DNA of 64,000 bases from an uncultured Dokdonia sp. (GCA_947503305.1 CANNDF010000002.1:310001-374000); one strand, 5' to 3'. Shown: positions 49,755-60,344, counted from the first letter of the stretch. Notes: generated by a model from the sequence alone, not told the origin. A program made the numbers and translations.

Positions 49755-50992
49755 TGTTATACTATCTATTTAAATATCTAGAAGAAGCTTATAATCTACC
49801 TGGAGCAGGACTGTTTCAGTTCAGTACGTTTAGAGCGGCAATGGCAATACTTTTTTCACTAGCAATATCTACCATATATGGTAAACGTATTATCCTTTTC
49901 TTACAGCGCAAGCAAATGGGAGAGACGATTAGAGATCTAGGTCTTGAAGGGCAAGCAGAAAAAGCCGGAACTCCTACTATGGGTGGGCTTATCATTATTG
50001 TCGCTACTTTAGTACCCGTCTTATTATTTGCAAAGTTAGATAACATCTATATCATTTTATTAATTGTCACAACACTCTGGATGGGGGTCATCGGATTTAT
50101 AGATGATTATAAAAAGAAAATGGAAAGAAATAAGGATGGGCTTGCTGGAAAATACAAAGTTATTGGGCAAGTAGGTCTTGGAATTATCGTAGGTACGACT
50201 ATGTTTTTTCATTCAGATATTACGATCAAAGAAGAACGTAAAATAAAACTAGGAACCGAGCAAATTGAAATTACAGAAGGTGCAGAAACTGTTCAGTTTA
50301 ACCAAGAAGAAAAAAGTCTTAAAACAACGATTCCTTTTGCAAAAGATAATGAACTGGATTATGCAAAACTAGTAACATGGATCAATCCAGATTGGAAAAA
50401 ATACGCATGGATTGTTTTTATTCCTATTGTTATTATTATTGTCACAGCAGTATCCAATGCAGCAAACCTTACAGACGGCATTGATGGACTGGCGGCGGGA
50501 ACCTCTGCTATTGCAGTACTTACTCTTGGGATATTTGCTTTTGTCTCCGGTAATATCATTTTTAGTGATTACCTCAATGTGATGTATATCCCTAATAGTG
50601 GTGAGATGCTCATATTTATTACTGCTTTTGTAGGTGCGCTGATAGGCTTTTTATGGTATAATACATATCCGGCTCAAGTATTTATGGGAGATACAGGAAG
50701 TCTTACTATAGGGGGAATCATTGCAGTATTGGCTATTGCAACTCGGAAAGAATGGTTGATTCCCATTCTTTGTGGAATCTTCTTTATGGAAACGCTTTCA
50801 GTAATGATGCAGGTGAGTTACTTCAAGTATACAAAGAAAAAATTTGGAGAAGGGCGTCGCATTTTTCTAATGTCACCTCTACATCATCATTATCAGAAAA
50901 AAGGAGTACACGAGAGTAAAATAGTAACTCGATTTTGGATTGTAGGTATTTTGCTTGCAATTCTGACGATAGTGACATTAAAAATTAGATAA
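49754..50992 (+). CDS. mraY: Phospho-MurNAc-pentapeptide transferase MraY
   Basis: Transfers phospho-MurNAc-pentapeptide to undecaprenyl phosphate, making lipid I. 412 residues, about 50 more than E. coli. The extra residues form a soluble insert (about 155-210, [18 protein letters not shown] and following) between membrane segments, a Bacteroidota feature. Catalytic [21 protein letters not shown] and FMGDTGSL and the [13 protein letters not shown] loop are intact. One-base overlap with murE. Confidence 0.96.
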   Translation: MLYYLFKYLEEAYNLPGAGLFQFSTFRAAMAILFSLAISTIYGKRIILFLQRKQMGETIRDLGLEGQAEKAGTPTMGGLIIIVATLVPVLLFAKLDNIYIILLIVTTLWMGVIGFIDDYKKKMERNKDGLAGKYKVIGQVGLGIIVGTTMFFHSDITIKEERKIKLGTEQIEITEGAETVQFNQEEKSLKTTIPFAKDNELDYAKLVTWINPDWKKYAWIVFIPIVIIIVTAVSNAANLTDGIDGLAAGTSAIAVLTLGIFAFVSGNIIFSDYLNVMYIPNSGEMLIFITAFVGALIGFLWYNTYPAQVFMGDTGSLTIGGIIAVLAIATRKEWLIPILCGIFFMETLSVMMQVSYFKYTKKKFGEGRRIFLMSPLHHHYQKKGVHESKIVTRFWIVGILLAILTIVTLKIR

Positions 50993-50993
50993 G

Positions 50994-51013
50994 TACGCTT
51001 TCGCGAAAGCGTA
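50994..51013. repeat. Dispersed palindrome, copy 12 (best copy)
   Basis: Perfect 20-bp palindrome TACGCTTTCGCGAAAGCGTA. It begins right after the mraY stop codon and ends eight bases before the murD ATG, so it takes up nearly the whole 29-base gap inside an essential operon. Confidence 0.9.
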
Positions 51014-51021
51014 AAAAGAAA

Positions 51022-52362
51022 ATGAACGGTAAGAAAATCGTAATACTGGGAGGAGGAGAAAGTGGTGTAGGTACTGCGATACTTGCAAAACAAAAAGGAT
51101 ATGAAGTCTTGGTTTCTGACTTCGGAAAAATAAAAGAAATCTATAAAAACGTTCTGAGAAATTTTGACATTGTTTGGGAAGAAAATGGTCATACAGAGAC
51201 TGTAATTCTAGAATCAAACCTAGTGATGAAAAGCCCAGGAATACCTGATAAAGCACCTATTGTAAAAGCATTAAGAGCAAAAGGTGTTCCAGTGATTTCT
51301 GAAATTGAATTTGCTGCACAGTATACAGATGCAATGCTTATAGGTATTACAGGAAGTAATGGAAAAACAACGACAACCATGCTTACAGGATACATTCTTA
51401 AGCAAGCTGGTATACATGTAGGAGTGGCAGGGAATATAGGGGATAGTTTTGCAAAGATGGTGGCTACAGAGACAATAGATACTTACGTACTTGAGATCAG
51501 TAGTTTTCAATTAGACGGCATAGTAAATTTTGCACCTCATATCGCTGTCTTGACCAATATTACGCCTGATCATTTGGATAGATATGAGTATGATTTTAAT
51601 GCATATATCGCTTCAAAATTTAGGATTGCAATGAACCAAACAGAGAAGGATTATCTTATTTATGATGCCGATGATCCAGTAATTGTAAACTGGCTAGAAA
51701 AACATCCAGTGCGGTCACAATTGCTACCCTTCTCACTAACAAAAATATTTAAAAAGGGAGCTTTTATAGCTCAAAATAAAATACATATACAAACTGATAA
51801 CAACCCACTTAATATGACAACCCAAGGTTTAGCGTTAAAAGGACAACATAATAAGAAAAATGCAATGGCAGCGGCTACAATAGCTAACCTGTTAAGTATT
51901 AGAAAGGCGACAATAAGAGAAAGCTTAGAGGGTTTTCAAGGTGTTGAGCATCGCTTGGAGCAAGTTCTTAAAATCAATAATGTACAATACATTAATGACA
52001 GTAAAGCGACCAATGTAAATGCTACATTTTATGCACTTGATAGTATGAGTGCTCCTACTGTTTGGATTGTAGGTGGTGTGGACAAAGGCAATGATTACCG
52101 TGACTTATACCCATTAGTTAACGAAAAAGTGAAAGCTATTGTTTGCTTGGGGGTTGATAATGCAAAATTGATGAGTCACTTTGGAAATATGGTTGATATT
52201 ATTGTAGAGACACCTTCCATGAGTGAAGCTGTAAAAATAGCATATAAAGTTGCAGAACGTGGTGATAATGTATTGCTGTCACCAGCATGTGCGAGTTTTG
52301 ATTTGTTTGAAAATTATGAAGATCGAGGTCGTCAGTTTAAAAATGCAGTACGCAATTTATAA
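51022..52362 (+). CDS. murD: UDP-MurNAc-L-alanine:D-glutamate ligase MurD
   Basis: Adds D-Glu to UDP-MurNAc-Ala. 446 residues. N-terminal Rossmann VILGGGESGVGTA, ATP site GSNGKTTTT (111-119), NITPDHLDRY, and VEHRLEQV / NDSKATNVNAT are Mur ligase features in the MurD arrangement. Starts eight bases after palindrome copy 12. Confidence 0.96.
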   Translation: MNGKKIVILGGGESGVGTAILAKQKGYEVLVSDFGKIKEIYKNVLRNFDIVWEENGHTETVILESNLVMKSPGIPDKAPIVKALRAKGVPVISEIEFAAQYTDAMLIGITGSNGKTTTTMLTGYILKQAGIHVGVAGNIGDSFAKMVATETIDTYVLEISSFQLDGIVNFAPHIAVLTNITPDHLDRYEYDFNAYIASKFRIAMNQTEKDYLIYDADDPVIVNWLEKHPVRSQLLPFSLTKIFKKGAFIAQNKIHIQTDNNPLNMTTQGLALKGQHNKKNAMAAATIANLLSIRKATIRESLEGFQGVEHRLEQVLKINNVQYINDSKATNVNATFYALDSMSAPTVWIVGGVDKGNDYRDLYPLVNEKVKAIVCLGVDNAKLMSHFGNMVDIIVETPSMSEAVKIAYKVAERGDNVLLSPACASFDLFENYEDRGRQFKNAVRNL

Positions 52363-52466
52363 TACAGTAATCAATTAATAAGGTTTATATAGAAACAAGA
52401 TTACAATTGTTGAAATAAAAATTTTGTTACAGTATAAAAATATACAAAGGCTAGAAGAGTAACTGA

Positions 52467-53672
52467 ATGTCAAATACAAAAAACATATTTGCTGGATTAA
52501 AAGGGGATAAAGCAATTTGGGCTATAGTAGCACTACTTGCGTTATTTTCATTTTTGCCAGTGTATAGTGCGGCAAGTAATTTGGCATACATAAAAGGGGA
52601 TGGTAATACAATACGATTTTTGATTAAACACGGAATGCATCTCATACTTGGATTTGCAATATTGTATGGTGTACATAAGATACCTTATCATTATTTCAGG
52701 GGGCTGTCTGTTATTTTTTTACCTCTGGTATTGCTGTTATTAATTGTAACCTTAGCTCAAGGAACGGTGATGGCTGGTGCTAATGCGGCTCGTTGGATTC
52801 GTATTCCATTTATGGGAGTAGGTTTTCAAACTTCGACACTCGCGGCTGTAGTGTTAATGGTTTATGTGGCAAGATATTTATCTAAAATAAAAGATAAACA
52901 GGTGACATTTAAAGAAACACTAGTACCTCTCTGGTTACCCGTAGGGGCTGTGTTGGCATTGATACTACCTGCCAACTTTTCGACGACGGCTATTATGTTT
53001 TCAATGGTAATTGCATTGGTATTTCTAGGAGGATATCCTTTAAAATATCTAGGTGTTATTATAGCGACGGGCATTGTAGCTTTACTCTTTTTTGTTTTAC
53101 TGGCTAAGGCTTTTCCTGGAGTATTTCCTAATCGGGTAGATACTTGGATAAGTCGCGTAGAAAATTTTACTAGTAGTGAAGTAGATACAGATGCCGATTA
53201 TCAAATAGAAAAAGCAAAGATAGCAATTGCTTCAGGTGGTGTATTTGGACAAGGGCCTGGTAAAAGTGTTCAGAAAAATTTCCTGCCGCAGTCATCATCA
53301 GATTTTATATATGCTATTATCGTCGAAGAATTTGGTCTTTTTGGTGCATTCTTCCTAATGATTATGTACCTGTTGTTGCTCTTTAGGGTTGTGATTGTTG
53401 CTCATAAATCTGAAACGATTTTTGGAAAACTCTTGGTTATAGGTGTAGGAATGCCTATTGTCTTTCAAGCCTTAATCAATATGGCGGTGGCGGTAGAATT
53501 GTTTCCTGTTACTGGGCAAACACTTCCTTTGGTCAGTAGTGGAGGTACTTCTATATGGATGACATGTCTTGCAATAGGTATTGTATTAAGTGTGAGTGCA
53601 AAACGAGAGGTGCAAAATAATAAAAATGAAAATGAACTTAACCCATTAGATATTTTAAGTGAGACCTTATAA
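52467..53672 (+). CDS. ftsW: Septal peptidoglycan polymerase FtsW
   Basis: SEDS-family glycosyltransferase working with FtsI. 401 residues with about ten membrane helices. [24 protein letters not shown] and the C-terminal [20 protein letters not shown] are family signatures, and [10 protein letters not shown] holds the conserved Glu region. A 104-base gap from murD has no recognisable site. Overlaps murG by 14 bases. Confidence 0.95.
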   Translation: MSNTKNIFAGLKGDKAIWAIVALLALFSFLPVYSAASNLAYIKGDGNTIRFLIKHGMHLILGFAILYGVHKIPYHYFRGLSVIFLPLVLLLLIVTLAQGTVMAGANAARWIRIPFMGVGFQTSTLAAVVLMVYVARYLSKIKDKQVTFKETLVPLWLPVGAVLALILPANFSTTAIMFSMVIALVFLGGYPLKYLGVIIATGIVALLFFVLLAKAFPGVFPNRVDTWISRVENFTSSEVDTDADYQIEKAKIAIASGGVFGQGPGKSVQKNFLPQSSSDFIYAIIVEEFGLFGAFFLMIMYLLLLFRVVIVAHKSETIFGKLLVIGVGMPIVFQALINMAVAVELFPVTGQTLPLVSSGGTSIWMTCLAIGIVLSVSAKREVQNNKNENELNPLDILSETL

Positions 53673-54762
53673 AGTCATAGTATCAGGCGGAGGCACAGGT
53701 GGACATATCTATCCTGCTATAGCTATTGCACGTGAGATCAAGGCTCGTTATCCAGATACTCAATTTCTTTTTGTAGGTGCAAAAGATAGAATGGAAATGG
53801 AAAAAGTTCCTCAGGCAGGTTTTAAAATTGAGGGTCTTTGGATTTCTGGAATCCAAAGAAGTTTAAGTATAGAGAATCTGAAGTTTCCATTTAAACTGTT
53901 AAGTAGTTTGTGGAAATCGGGTAAAATCATACGTCGTTTTAAGCCAGATGTAGTTATAGGAACGGGAGGCTTTGCAAGTGGACCATTATTAAAAAGAGCT
54001 GTAGGGAAGAATATACCCGCACTTATCCAAGAGCAAAATTCATATGCTGGTATTACAAATAAGTTACTTGCAAAGAATGTTCAAAAAATATGTGTTGCTT
54101 ATGATAATATGCAACGTTTTTTTCCTGAAGAAAAAATCATAAAAACAGGGAACCCTGTACGGAGTGATTTGCTTGATATTGAAAGCAAAAAGGCTACCGC
54201 TTTTGCAAAATATGAGTTATCTCCTAATTCAAAAGTAGTCCTGATTTTAGGAGGTAGTTTAGGAGCAAGAGCGATAAATGAATTAATAGCGGCTCATCTA
54301 GATTTTTTTAAAAAGCAAGGTATTCAATTATTATGGCAGACTGGAAAACTGTATTATGATCGTTATAGGCATATGGAAAGAGAAGGGGTGTCGGTCTTGT
54401 CTTATATAGATCAAATGGATATGGCATATGCTGCTGCAGATATTATTATATCAAGAGCTGGTGCTGGATCTGTATCTGAGTTATGTATTGTAGGAAAGGC
54501 AGCTGTATTTATTCCTTCGCCTAATGTAGCCGAAGATCATCAGACATATAATGCCCAAGCCGTTACTTCTAAGGACGCTGGAGTGCTTATTAAAGAGAGT
54601 GAATTAGATTCTAAGTTCCAATCTGAGATGGAAAGTTTATTGACAGATGAAGTACGTCGTAAAAAACTTGGAGCTGCTATAAAAAAAATGGCAATGCCCG
54701 ACGCTACTAAAACGATTGTAGATGAGGTCGAAAAGTTATTAGAAATAAAAAATATTTCGTGA
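53659..54762 (+). CDS. murG: UDP-GlcNAc transferase MurG
   Basis: Adds GlcNAc to lipid I to form lipid II at the inner membrane face. 367 residues from GTG 53659, inside the end of ftsW. The N-terminal glycine-rich loop [12 protein letters not shown], the second loop [15 protein letters not shown] and [11 protein letters not shown] / [10 protein letters not shown] are diagnostic. Confidence 0.96.
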   Translation: MRPYKVIVSGGGTGGHIYPAIAIAREIKARYPDTQFLFVGAKDRMEMEKVPQAGFKIEGLWISGIQRSLSIENLKFPFKLLSSLWKSGKIIRRFKPDVVIGTGGFASGPLLKRAVGKNIPALIQEQNSYAGITNKLLAKNVQKICVAYDNMQRFFPEEKIIKTGNPVRSDLLDIESKKATAFAKYELSPNSKVVLILGGSLGARAINELIAAHLDFFKKQGIQLLWQTGKLYYDRYRHMEREGVSVLSYIDQMDMAYAAADIIISRAGAGSVSELCIVGKAAVFIPSPNVAEDHQTYNAQAVTSKDAGVLIKESELDSKFQSEMESLLTDEVRRKKLGAAIKKMAMPDATKTIVDEVEKLLEIKNIS

Positions 54763-56111
54763 GTACATTAAAAAACATACAAAACTTTTACTTCATCGGG
54801 ATTGGTGGAATTGGAATGAGTGCACTTGCGTTTTATTTTAAAACTAATGGTTACAACGTTGCAGGTTATGATAAAACACCTAGTGATGTGACGAGTGCTT
54901 TGGCCAAAGAAAAAATTGATATCCATTTTGAAGATAGAGGAACTGATGTTAAAGAAGATTTTACAGATACGAAAAACACTCTTGTTGTATACACTCCTGC
55001 AGTACCAGATAGTTTTGGGGAATTAGTGCATTTTCGCGAAAGCGGATATATGATAAAAAAGCGAGCAGAAGTTCTTGGGATGATTGCCAATGAAAAATTT
55101 TGTGCTGCTGTTGCAGGTACTCATGGAAAAACAACTACGTCTAGTATTTTAGGACACTTACTTGCAGAAACTGGAATTGGAGTGACAGCATTTATCGGTG
55201 GATTTACAAATAATTACAATGGTAATTTAATACAAAAAGGGAATGATGTTATTGTCGTGGAAGCAGATGAGTTTGATCGCTCTTTTTTACAATTAAAACC
55301 TAATGTGGCATGTATTACATCTATGGATGCCGATCATTTGGATATTTACGGAGATGCTTCTGAACTTGAAAAAACGTTTAAAGCATTTGGAAATTTAGTC
55401 CCTTCTGAAAAATTATTTATTAAAAACGGATTGCCATTAGAAGGGAATACAGTAGGTGTAAATGATAATGCATCTTACAGAGCGCAAAATATACGTATTG
55501 ATAGAGGGGCATATATTTTTGATTTTAAATACCCTAATGGCTTATTAAAAGAGTTAATATTTAACCTACCTGGATGGCATAATTTGTCCAATGCAGTAAC
55601 AGCTTTGGGAATGGCAATAGCTTGTGGTTCCCCGACCGAGTGTCTTCCCAAAGCTTTGCGTACTTACCAAGGAGTAAATAGAAGGTTTACCTATAGAATA
55701 CGAACAGAATCTTGTGTTCTTATAGATGATTATGCACATCATCCTACAGAGATTGATGCTATACATCAGAGTGTGACAGAAATGTATCCTGATGAAAAAG
55801 TGCTTGTTGTTTTTCAGCCACACTTGTATAGTAGGACTCAGGACTTTATGGACGATTTTGCAATGCAACTTTCGCAATTTGATGAAGTCCTTTTGTTAGA
55901 TATATACCCAGCAAGAGAATTACCTATTTCTGGAGTGTCGAGTAGTGAATTACTAAAAAAAATAACAACAAAAAGGAAGCTATTAGTGTCTAAAGATGAC
56001 TTGCCAGAAATGATAAAGAATGCTTCTCAAAAAATAGTCGTCATGCTGGGAGCTGGTGATATAGGTGTAGAAATTATAAAAGTAACAAACTATTTGAAAC
56101 GTGCGAGTTAA
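54759..56111 (+). CDS. murC: UDP-MurNAc-L-alanine ligase MurC
   Basis: First Mur ligase, adding L-Ala to UDP-MurNAc. 450 residues from GTG 54759, overlapping murG by four bases. [13 protein letters not shown] near the start and the ATP loop [10 protein letters not shown] at 119-128 are clear, as are [10 protein letters not shown] and [10 protein letters not shown] degraded palindrome copy is read as HFRESG (residues 91-96). Confidence 0.96.
   Translation: MSTLKNIQNFYFIGIGGIGMSALAFYFKTNGYNVAGYDKTPSDVTSALAKEKIDIHFEDRGTDVKEDFTDTKNTLVVYTPAVPDSFGELVHFRESGYMIKKRAEVLGMIANEKFCAAVAGTHGKTTTSSILGHLLAETGIGVTAFIGGFTNNYNGNLIQKGNDVIVVEADEFDRSFLQLKPNVACITSMDADHLDIYGDASELEKTFKAFGNLVPSEKLFIKNGLPLEGNTVGVNDNASYRAQNIRIDRGAYIFDFKYPNGLLKELIFNLPGWHNLSNAVTALGMAIACGSPTECLPKALRTYQGVNRRFTYRIRTESCVLIDDYAHHPTEIDAIHQSVTEMYPDEKVLVVFQPHLYSRTQDFMDDFAMQLSQFDEVLLLDIYPARELPISGVSSSELLKKITTKRKLLVSKDDLPEMIKNASQKIVVMLGAGDIGVEIIKVTNYLKRAS
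55030..55043. repeat. Dispersed palindrome, copy 13 (two substitutions, in murC)
   Basis: ATTTTCGCGAAAGC, two changes at the left end of the core. Encodes HFRES in MurC, a different frame from the copy in gldB. Confidence 0.5.
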
Positions 56112-56817
56112 TTGGTCTTATATAAAGTTAGTGGTTTTGATAGGGTTTACCTTATTTCTATATGCATTTTCCTCTCATAGAAATGATAAGAGAACTGTAG
56201 AGGATATTGTGATACAATTTACGGATGAAAGCACTCCTTTTGTGACTCGTGATGCAGTTAATAAATTGTTAATACAAAATGATGCTAGTGTTACGGGTAC
56301 ACCTAAAGAAAAATTAGCTTTGAAAGAAATGGAGGCCAGATTAAACGCCCACCCAATTATCAATAAGGCAGACATTTATGTTACAATGTCTGGATCAGTA
56401 GGAGTCACTATTCAACAGCGTAAACCGATTGCTAGATTGAATGGTAAGACTTCTTTTTATATAGATCAAGATGGTGAAGTAATGCCGCTTTCTGATAATT
56501 TTTCGGCGAGAGTGCCATTGGTTATAGGTGTTTCTAAGGAAGATACTAAGGCTGTTTTTGAATTAGTGTCCTTTATTGTAGAAGATGAATTTTTAAAAAA
56601 ACACATTGTAGGAATTCATAAAGAACAAGATGGTGGCTATGAATTAACACCAAGAAAATTAGGATATAAAATAAAGATAGGCGCTGTAGAAAGTTTAGTA
56701 GAGAAGTTTAGTAATTACAAAGCATTTTATCAGAAAGCTCAAAAAGATAAAACATTAGATAACTATAGATTAATAAATCTTAAGTATAGAAGGCAAGTAG
56801 TTTGCAAAAAAGTATAA
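56101..56817 (+). CDS. ftsQ: Cell division protein FtsQ
   Basis: Bitopic division protein linking early and late divisome parts. 238 residues from GTG 56101, overlapping murC by 11 bases. Short cytoplasmic N-terminus, membrane helix (IKLVVLIGFTLFLYAF), then a POTRA-like domain and the FtsQ domain with QQRKPIARLNGKTSFYIDQDGEVMPL. Identity also rests on its place between murC and ftsA. Confidence 0.9.
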   Translation: MRVNWSYIKLVVLIGFTLFLYAFSSHRNDKRTVEDIVIQFTDESTPFVTRDAVNKLLIQNDASVTGTPKEKLALKEMEARLNAHPIINKADIYVTMSGSVGVTIQQRKPIARLNGKTSFYIDQDGEVMPLSDNFSARVPLVIGVSKEDTKAVFELVSFIVEDEFLKKHIVGIHKEQDGGYELTPRKLGYKIKIGAVESLVEKFSNYKAFYQKAQKDKTLDNYRLINLKYRRQVVCKKV

Positions 56818-56885
56818 GTGGGGAATGAGTAGGTGTATATGGAAAGGAATTGACATAGGCATCAATATCTCAAAACTGTAGTCAT

Positions 56886-58226
56886 ATGGAACAACAAAAC
56901 ATTGCAGTAGGATTAGACATTGGAACAACAAAGATTGTTGCCATGATAGGTCGTTATAATGAGTACAATAAAGTAGAGATTCTTGGAATTGGAAAATCTA
57001 AAAGTCTCGGTGTGCATAGAGGTGTTGTAAATAATATTACACAGACAATTCAGTCTGTACAACAAGCAGTTCAAGAAGCTGAGAGTGTGTCTGGTATAAA
57101 AATTCAGGATGTAGTTGTTGGAATTGCTGGACAACATATACGTAGTTTACAGCATAGTGATTATATCACAAGGGCCAATGCAGATGAGGTTATAGATAAC
57201 CATGATATTGAACTTTTATGTAATCAAGTTCATAAGCTTGTCATGTTACCAGGAGAGGAGATCATTCATGTATTGCCACAAGAATATAAGGTGGATGGTC
57301 AGAGTGAGATTAAGGAACCTGTAGGGATGTATGGAGGGCGTGTAGAAGCAAATTTTCATGTCGTTGTAGGACAAGTAGCATCCATACGTAATATAGGACG
57401 CTGTGTAAAAAGTGCTGGGCTTAGCTTAGATACAATTACATTAGAACCTCTTGCTTCTGCAAATGCTGTATTAAGTCAAGAAGAGAAAGAAGCGGGGGTA
57501 GCTCTTATTGATATAGGAGGAGGAACCACAGATCTTGCCATATTTAAAGATGGTATTATTCGCCATACAGCGGTAATTCCTTTTGGAGGAAATGTAATTA
57601 CTGAAGATATAAAAGAAGGTTGTTCTATTATTGAAAAACAAGCCGAATTACTTAAAATAAAATTTGGATCTGCATGGCCAGGTGAAAATAAAGATAATGA
57701 GATTGTTTCTATTCCAGGCTTACGAGGTCGTGAACCTAAGGAAATTACACTAAAAAACCTTTCTAAAATTATTCATGCTCGCGTAGTTGAAATTATAGAA
57801 CAAGTATATCTTGAAATTAAAAATTACGGTCACGAAGAACAAAAAAAGAAACTAATTGCAGGTATTGTATTAACAGGAGGAGGATCTCAGTTAAAACACT
57901 TAAAACAACTTGTAGAATATATCACAGGGATGGATACTAGGATCGGATATCCTAATGAACACCTTGCAGGTGATAGTGACGCAGAAACGACAAGTCCATT
58001 ATTTGCAACAGCAGTAGGACTGGTTATGAATAGTCTTGAGCAAGGGAGGTATAACAGTCCTGTAGTTGAAGATAATACTGACACTACAAGTACTGAAAAT
58101 ACTATCTCTGAATTAAATGATAACGGAACAGATGTTACGACAGGAACAGTACCACCACAGGCTAAGAAAAGTATTTTTGACAGGTGGGCAGAGAAGTTTA
58201 AAGATTTCTTAGATAATGCAGAGTAA
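56886..58226 (+). CDS. ftsA: Cell division protein FtsA
   Basis: Actin-like ATPase that anchors FtsZ to the membrane. 446 residues. VGLDIGTTKIVAMIG (phosphate 1), ALIDIGGGTTDLAIF (phosphate 2) and IVLTGGGSQLKHL (adenosine) motifs are present. After an Asp/Asn/Thr-rich linker, the C-terminus SIFDRWAEKFKDFLDNAE is an amphipathic membrane-targeting helix. Separated from ftsQ by 68 bases. Confidence 0.96.
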   Translation: MEQQNIAVGLDIGTTKIVAMIGRYNEYNKVEILGIGKSKSLGVHRGVVNNITQTIQSVQQAVQEAESVSGIKIQDVVVGIAGQHIRSLQHSDYITRANADEVIDNHDIELLCNQVHKLVMLPGEEIIHVLPQEYKVDGQSEIKEPVGMYGGRVEANFHVVVGQVASIRNIGRCVKSAGLSLDTITLEPLASANAVLSQEEKEAGVALIDIGGGTTDLAIFKDGIIRHTAVIPFGGNVITEDIKEGCSIIEKQAELLKIKFGSAWPGENKDNEIVSIPGLRGREPKEITLKNLSKIIHARVVEIIEQVYLEIKNYGHEEQKKKLIAGIVLTGGGSQLKHLKQLVEYITGMDTRIGYPNEHLAGDSDAETTSPLFATAVGLVMNSLEQGRYNSPVVEDNTDTTSTENTISELNDNGTDVTTGTVPPQAKKSIFDRWAEKFKDFLDNAE

Positions 58227-58328
58227 TAAAGAATAATAAAATGCCTTTTTTGGGCAAATAAATATAAGTAGATACTAATCAATGAACCTTCGTTTGAAGG
58301 ATAAAATAAAGGGGCTAAAATCAAAAAT
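58227..58328 (+). promoter_or_regulatory. ftsA-ftsZ gap with two small hairpins
   Basis: TGCC-TTTTTT-GGCA-type (about 58243-58257) and CCTTC-GTTT-GAAGG (about 58290-58303) inverted repeats in a 102-base gap before ftsZ. Neither has a T-tract on its 3' side. A leader or extra promoter for ftsZ is possible but unproven. Confidence 0.3.
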
Positions 58329-60254
58329 ATGAGTACGACAGAATTTGATGGAATTACATTTGATCTACCAAAAAACCAAAGCAATGTCATAAAAGTCATT
58401 GGAGTTGGAGGGGGCGGTAGTAATGCTATTAATCACATGTTTCAACAAGGAATTAAGGGAGTTGATTTTGTGATTTGTAATACAGATGCACAGGCACTAG
58501 AGAATAGTACAGTGCCTATTAAAATTCAACTTGGAGTAGGGTTGACAGAAGGGCTAGGAGCTGGAGCAAATCCAGATGTGGGAGAGCTAGCTGCTATAGA
58601 AAGTGAAGATGATATTAAAGAGATGCTAGGGAGTAATACCAAAATGATCTTTATTACTGCTGGAATGGGAGGTGGTACTGGAACTGGAGCAGCACCAATA
58701 ATAGCAAAAATGGCAAGAGAATTAGACATCCTGGTCGTAGGGATTGTAACTATTCCTTTCCAGTTTGAAGGAAAAATGCGTAATGATCAAGCCCAAAAAG
58801 GAGTTGATCGCTTGAGAGCTCATGTAGATTCTTTGATTGTTATTAATAATAATAAACTTCGTGAAGTATATGGTAATTTAGGATTTAAGGCAGGTTTTAG
58901 TAAGGCTGATGAAGTCCTTGCAACTGCTTCCCGTGGTATTGCCGAAGTAATTACACATCACTATACACAGAATATTGACCTTCGTGATGCAAAAACAGTA
59001 TTGAGTAAAAGTGGTACTGCTATTATGGGTAGTGCCTCGGCGAGTGGTACAAATCGAGCACATGAGGCTATTTCAAAAGCATTAGATTCTCCATTATTAA
59101 ATGATAATAAAATTACTGGAGCTAAGAATGTATTACTTCTTATCGTATCAGGAAGCGATGAGATTACTATAGATGAAATAGGAGAAATTAATGATCATAT
59201 TCAGGCAGAGGCAGGTAATAGTGCAAATATCATTATGGGGGTAGGAGAAGATGAAGCATTGGGAGATGCAATATCTGTTACAATTATTGCTACCGGATTT
59301 AATGTAGAACAACAGAATGAAATAGTTAATGTAGAAACAAAAAAGATCATTCATACACTTGAAGAAGAGCAGAAAGCTGAGCAAGATTTGATGCCCGAAT
59401 CAACAGTTATTGCGCCTGCTATTATTGAAGAAGAGGAGGAAGTAACTCCTGAAAAGATCATACATACATTAGATTTAGATGAGTTAGAGAGTCCAGTAAG
59501 TGTAGCTCCAATAGGAGAACAAATCGAAATGGATATCATTCCTACGACAAGTATCATTAAGGAAATTGATGTAGTCTATGATGAGGTATTAGCCACGCAA
59601 GAAGAGGATTTTGAGATCATTGATACAACAATACGTCATGAACTGGAAATTCCTGAAGATGAGACTACAAATATGCTGTCTTTTGATATGCCTATGAATG
59701 AGGAAGATTCAAAATCTGTAGTTCCAGAAGAGGCTCCGGTACTTTTTGAATTAAATGAAGAAGTGGCCTCTATAGAGGTAAAAGAACCTATAGAAATCAT
59801 TCCGGTAACCGAACTTTCTGTGCAAGGCGAGACGCGTTATAGCCTTGAAGATTATATGGAAGTTGAAGATACAATGACTTCAGCACAACAATCTGATGAA
59901 TCTAAGGTAGAAGAAGAAGAGATTGTTTTTGAAACAAAGACAGTAGCTCCAGCACCTACAGAAGAAGATAAAGATGAAGAGATTGACCCTATGAATAGCC
60001 CAATCTCAAAACTTTTGATAGATCGTGCAGCAGAACGTAAACGTAAGATGAAAGAGTTTAACTATAAATTTCATCATAATCAATCTCGTATTGAAGAGAT
60101 AGAAAAACAACCTGCGTATAAGCGTATGGGAATAGATCTTAATAGTACTCCTGATAAAGAAGGAAATCTATCACGTACTACATTATCTACCGATGATAAT
60201 GAAGATATCCAATTGCGAAGTAATAACTCGTTTCTACATGATAATGTAGATTAA
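58329..60254 (+). CDS. ftsZ: Cell division protein FtsZ with long acidic C-terminal linker
   Basis: Tubulin-like GTPase forming the Z ring. 641 residues against about 380 in E. coli. The GTPase core (about 20-330) has VGGGGSNAINHM, the tubulin signature GGGTGTG at 114-120 and the T7 loop NIDLRDAKT. Residues about 335-590 form a Glu/Asp/Thr/Val-rich, probably disordered linker. A conserved basic helix (LLIDRAAERKRKMKEFNYKF) and QPAYKRMGIDLN, the likely partner-binding peptide, follow, then a 30-residue tail. Long linkers are usual in Flavobacteriaceae. Confidence 0.96.
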   Translation: MSTTEFDGITFDLPKNQSNVIKVIGVGGGGSNAINHMFQQGIKGVDFVICNTDAQALENSTVPIKIQLGVGLTEGLGAGANPDVGELAAIESEDDIKEMLGSNTKMIFITAGMGGGTGTGAAPIIAKMARELDILVVGIVTIPFQFEGKMRNDQAQKGVDRLRAHVDSLIVINNNKLREVYGNLGFKAGFSKADEVLATASRGIAEVITHHYTQNIDLRDAKTVLSKSGTAIMGSASASGTNRAHEAISKALDSPLLNDNKITGAKNVLLLIVSGSDEITIDEIGEINDHIQAEAGNSANIIMGVGEDEALGDAISVTIIATGFNVEQQNEIVNVETKKIIHTLEEEQKAEQDLMPESTVIAPAIIEEEEEVTPEKIIHTLDLDELESPVSVAPIGEQIEMDIIPTTSIIKEIDVVYDEVLATQEEDFEIIDTTIRHELEIPEDETTNMLSFDMPMNEEDSKSVVPEEAPVLFELNEEVASIEVKEPIEIIPVTELSVQGETRYSLEDYMEVEDTMTSAQQSDESKVEEEEIVFETKTVAPAPTEEDKDEEIDPMNSPISKLLIDRAAERKRKMKEFNYKFHHNQSRIEEIEKQPAYKRMGIDLNSTPDKEGNLSRTTLSTDDNEDIQLRSNNSFLHDNVD

Positions 60255-60275
60255 AGCAAACCCCATATATTTCGA

Positions 60276-60317
60276 GAAACCCGTTAGTTTTCCCCCTACT
60301 TTCGGGTTTCTTTTTTT
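60276..60317 (+). terminator. Terminator of the division cluster
   Basis: GAAACCCG (60276-60283) pairs with CGGGTTTC (60303-60310), then T7. Twenty-two bases after the ftsZ stop. Confidence 0.88.
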
Positions 60318-60324
60318 ATCTTCG
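60317..60324 (+). promoter_or_regulatory. Possible -7 element upstream of yqeY
   Basis: TATCTTCG, one change from TAnnTTTG, overlapping the end of the ftsZ terminator and 37 bases before the yqeY ATG. Palindrome copy 14 would lie in the 5' untranslated region. Confidence 0.4.
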
Positions 60325-60330
60325 CAGTTC

Positions 60331-60344
60331 GCTTTCGCGAAAGC
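60331..60344. repeat. Dispersed palindrome, copy 14 (exact core)
   Basis: GCTTTCGCGAAAGC, ending 17 bases before the yqeY ATG, the same distance as copy 2 from rplQ. Confidence 0.85.

Noticed and set aside
50978-51256. Minus-strand frames across the mraY-murD junction containing FYAFAKA
   Set aside because: Antisense to essential genes and created by the palindrome copy; no independent coding evidence.
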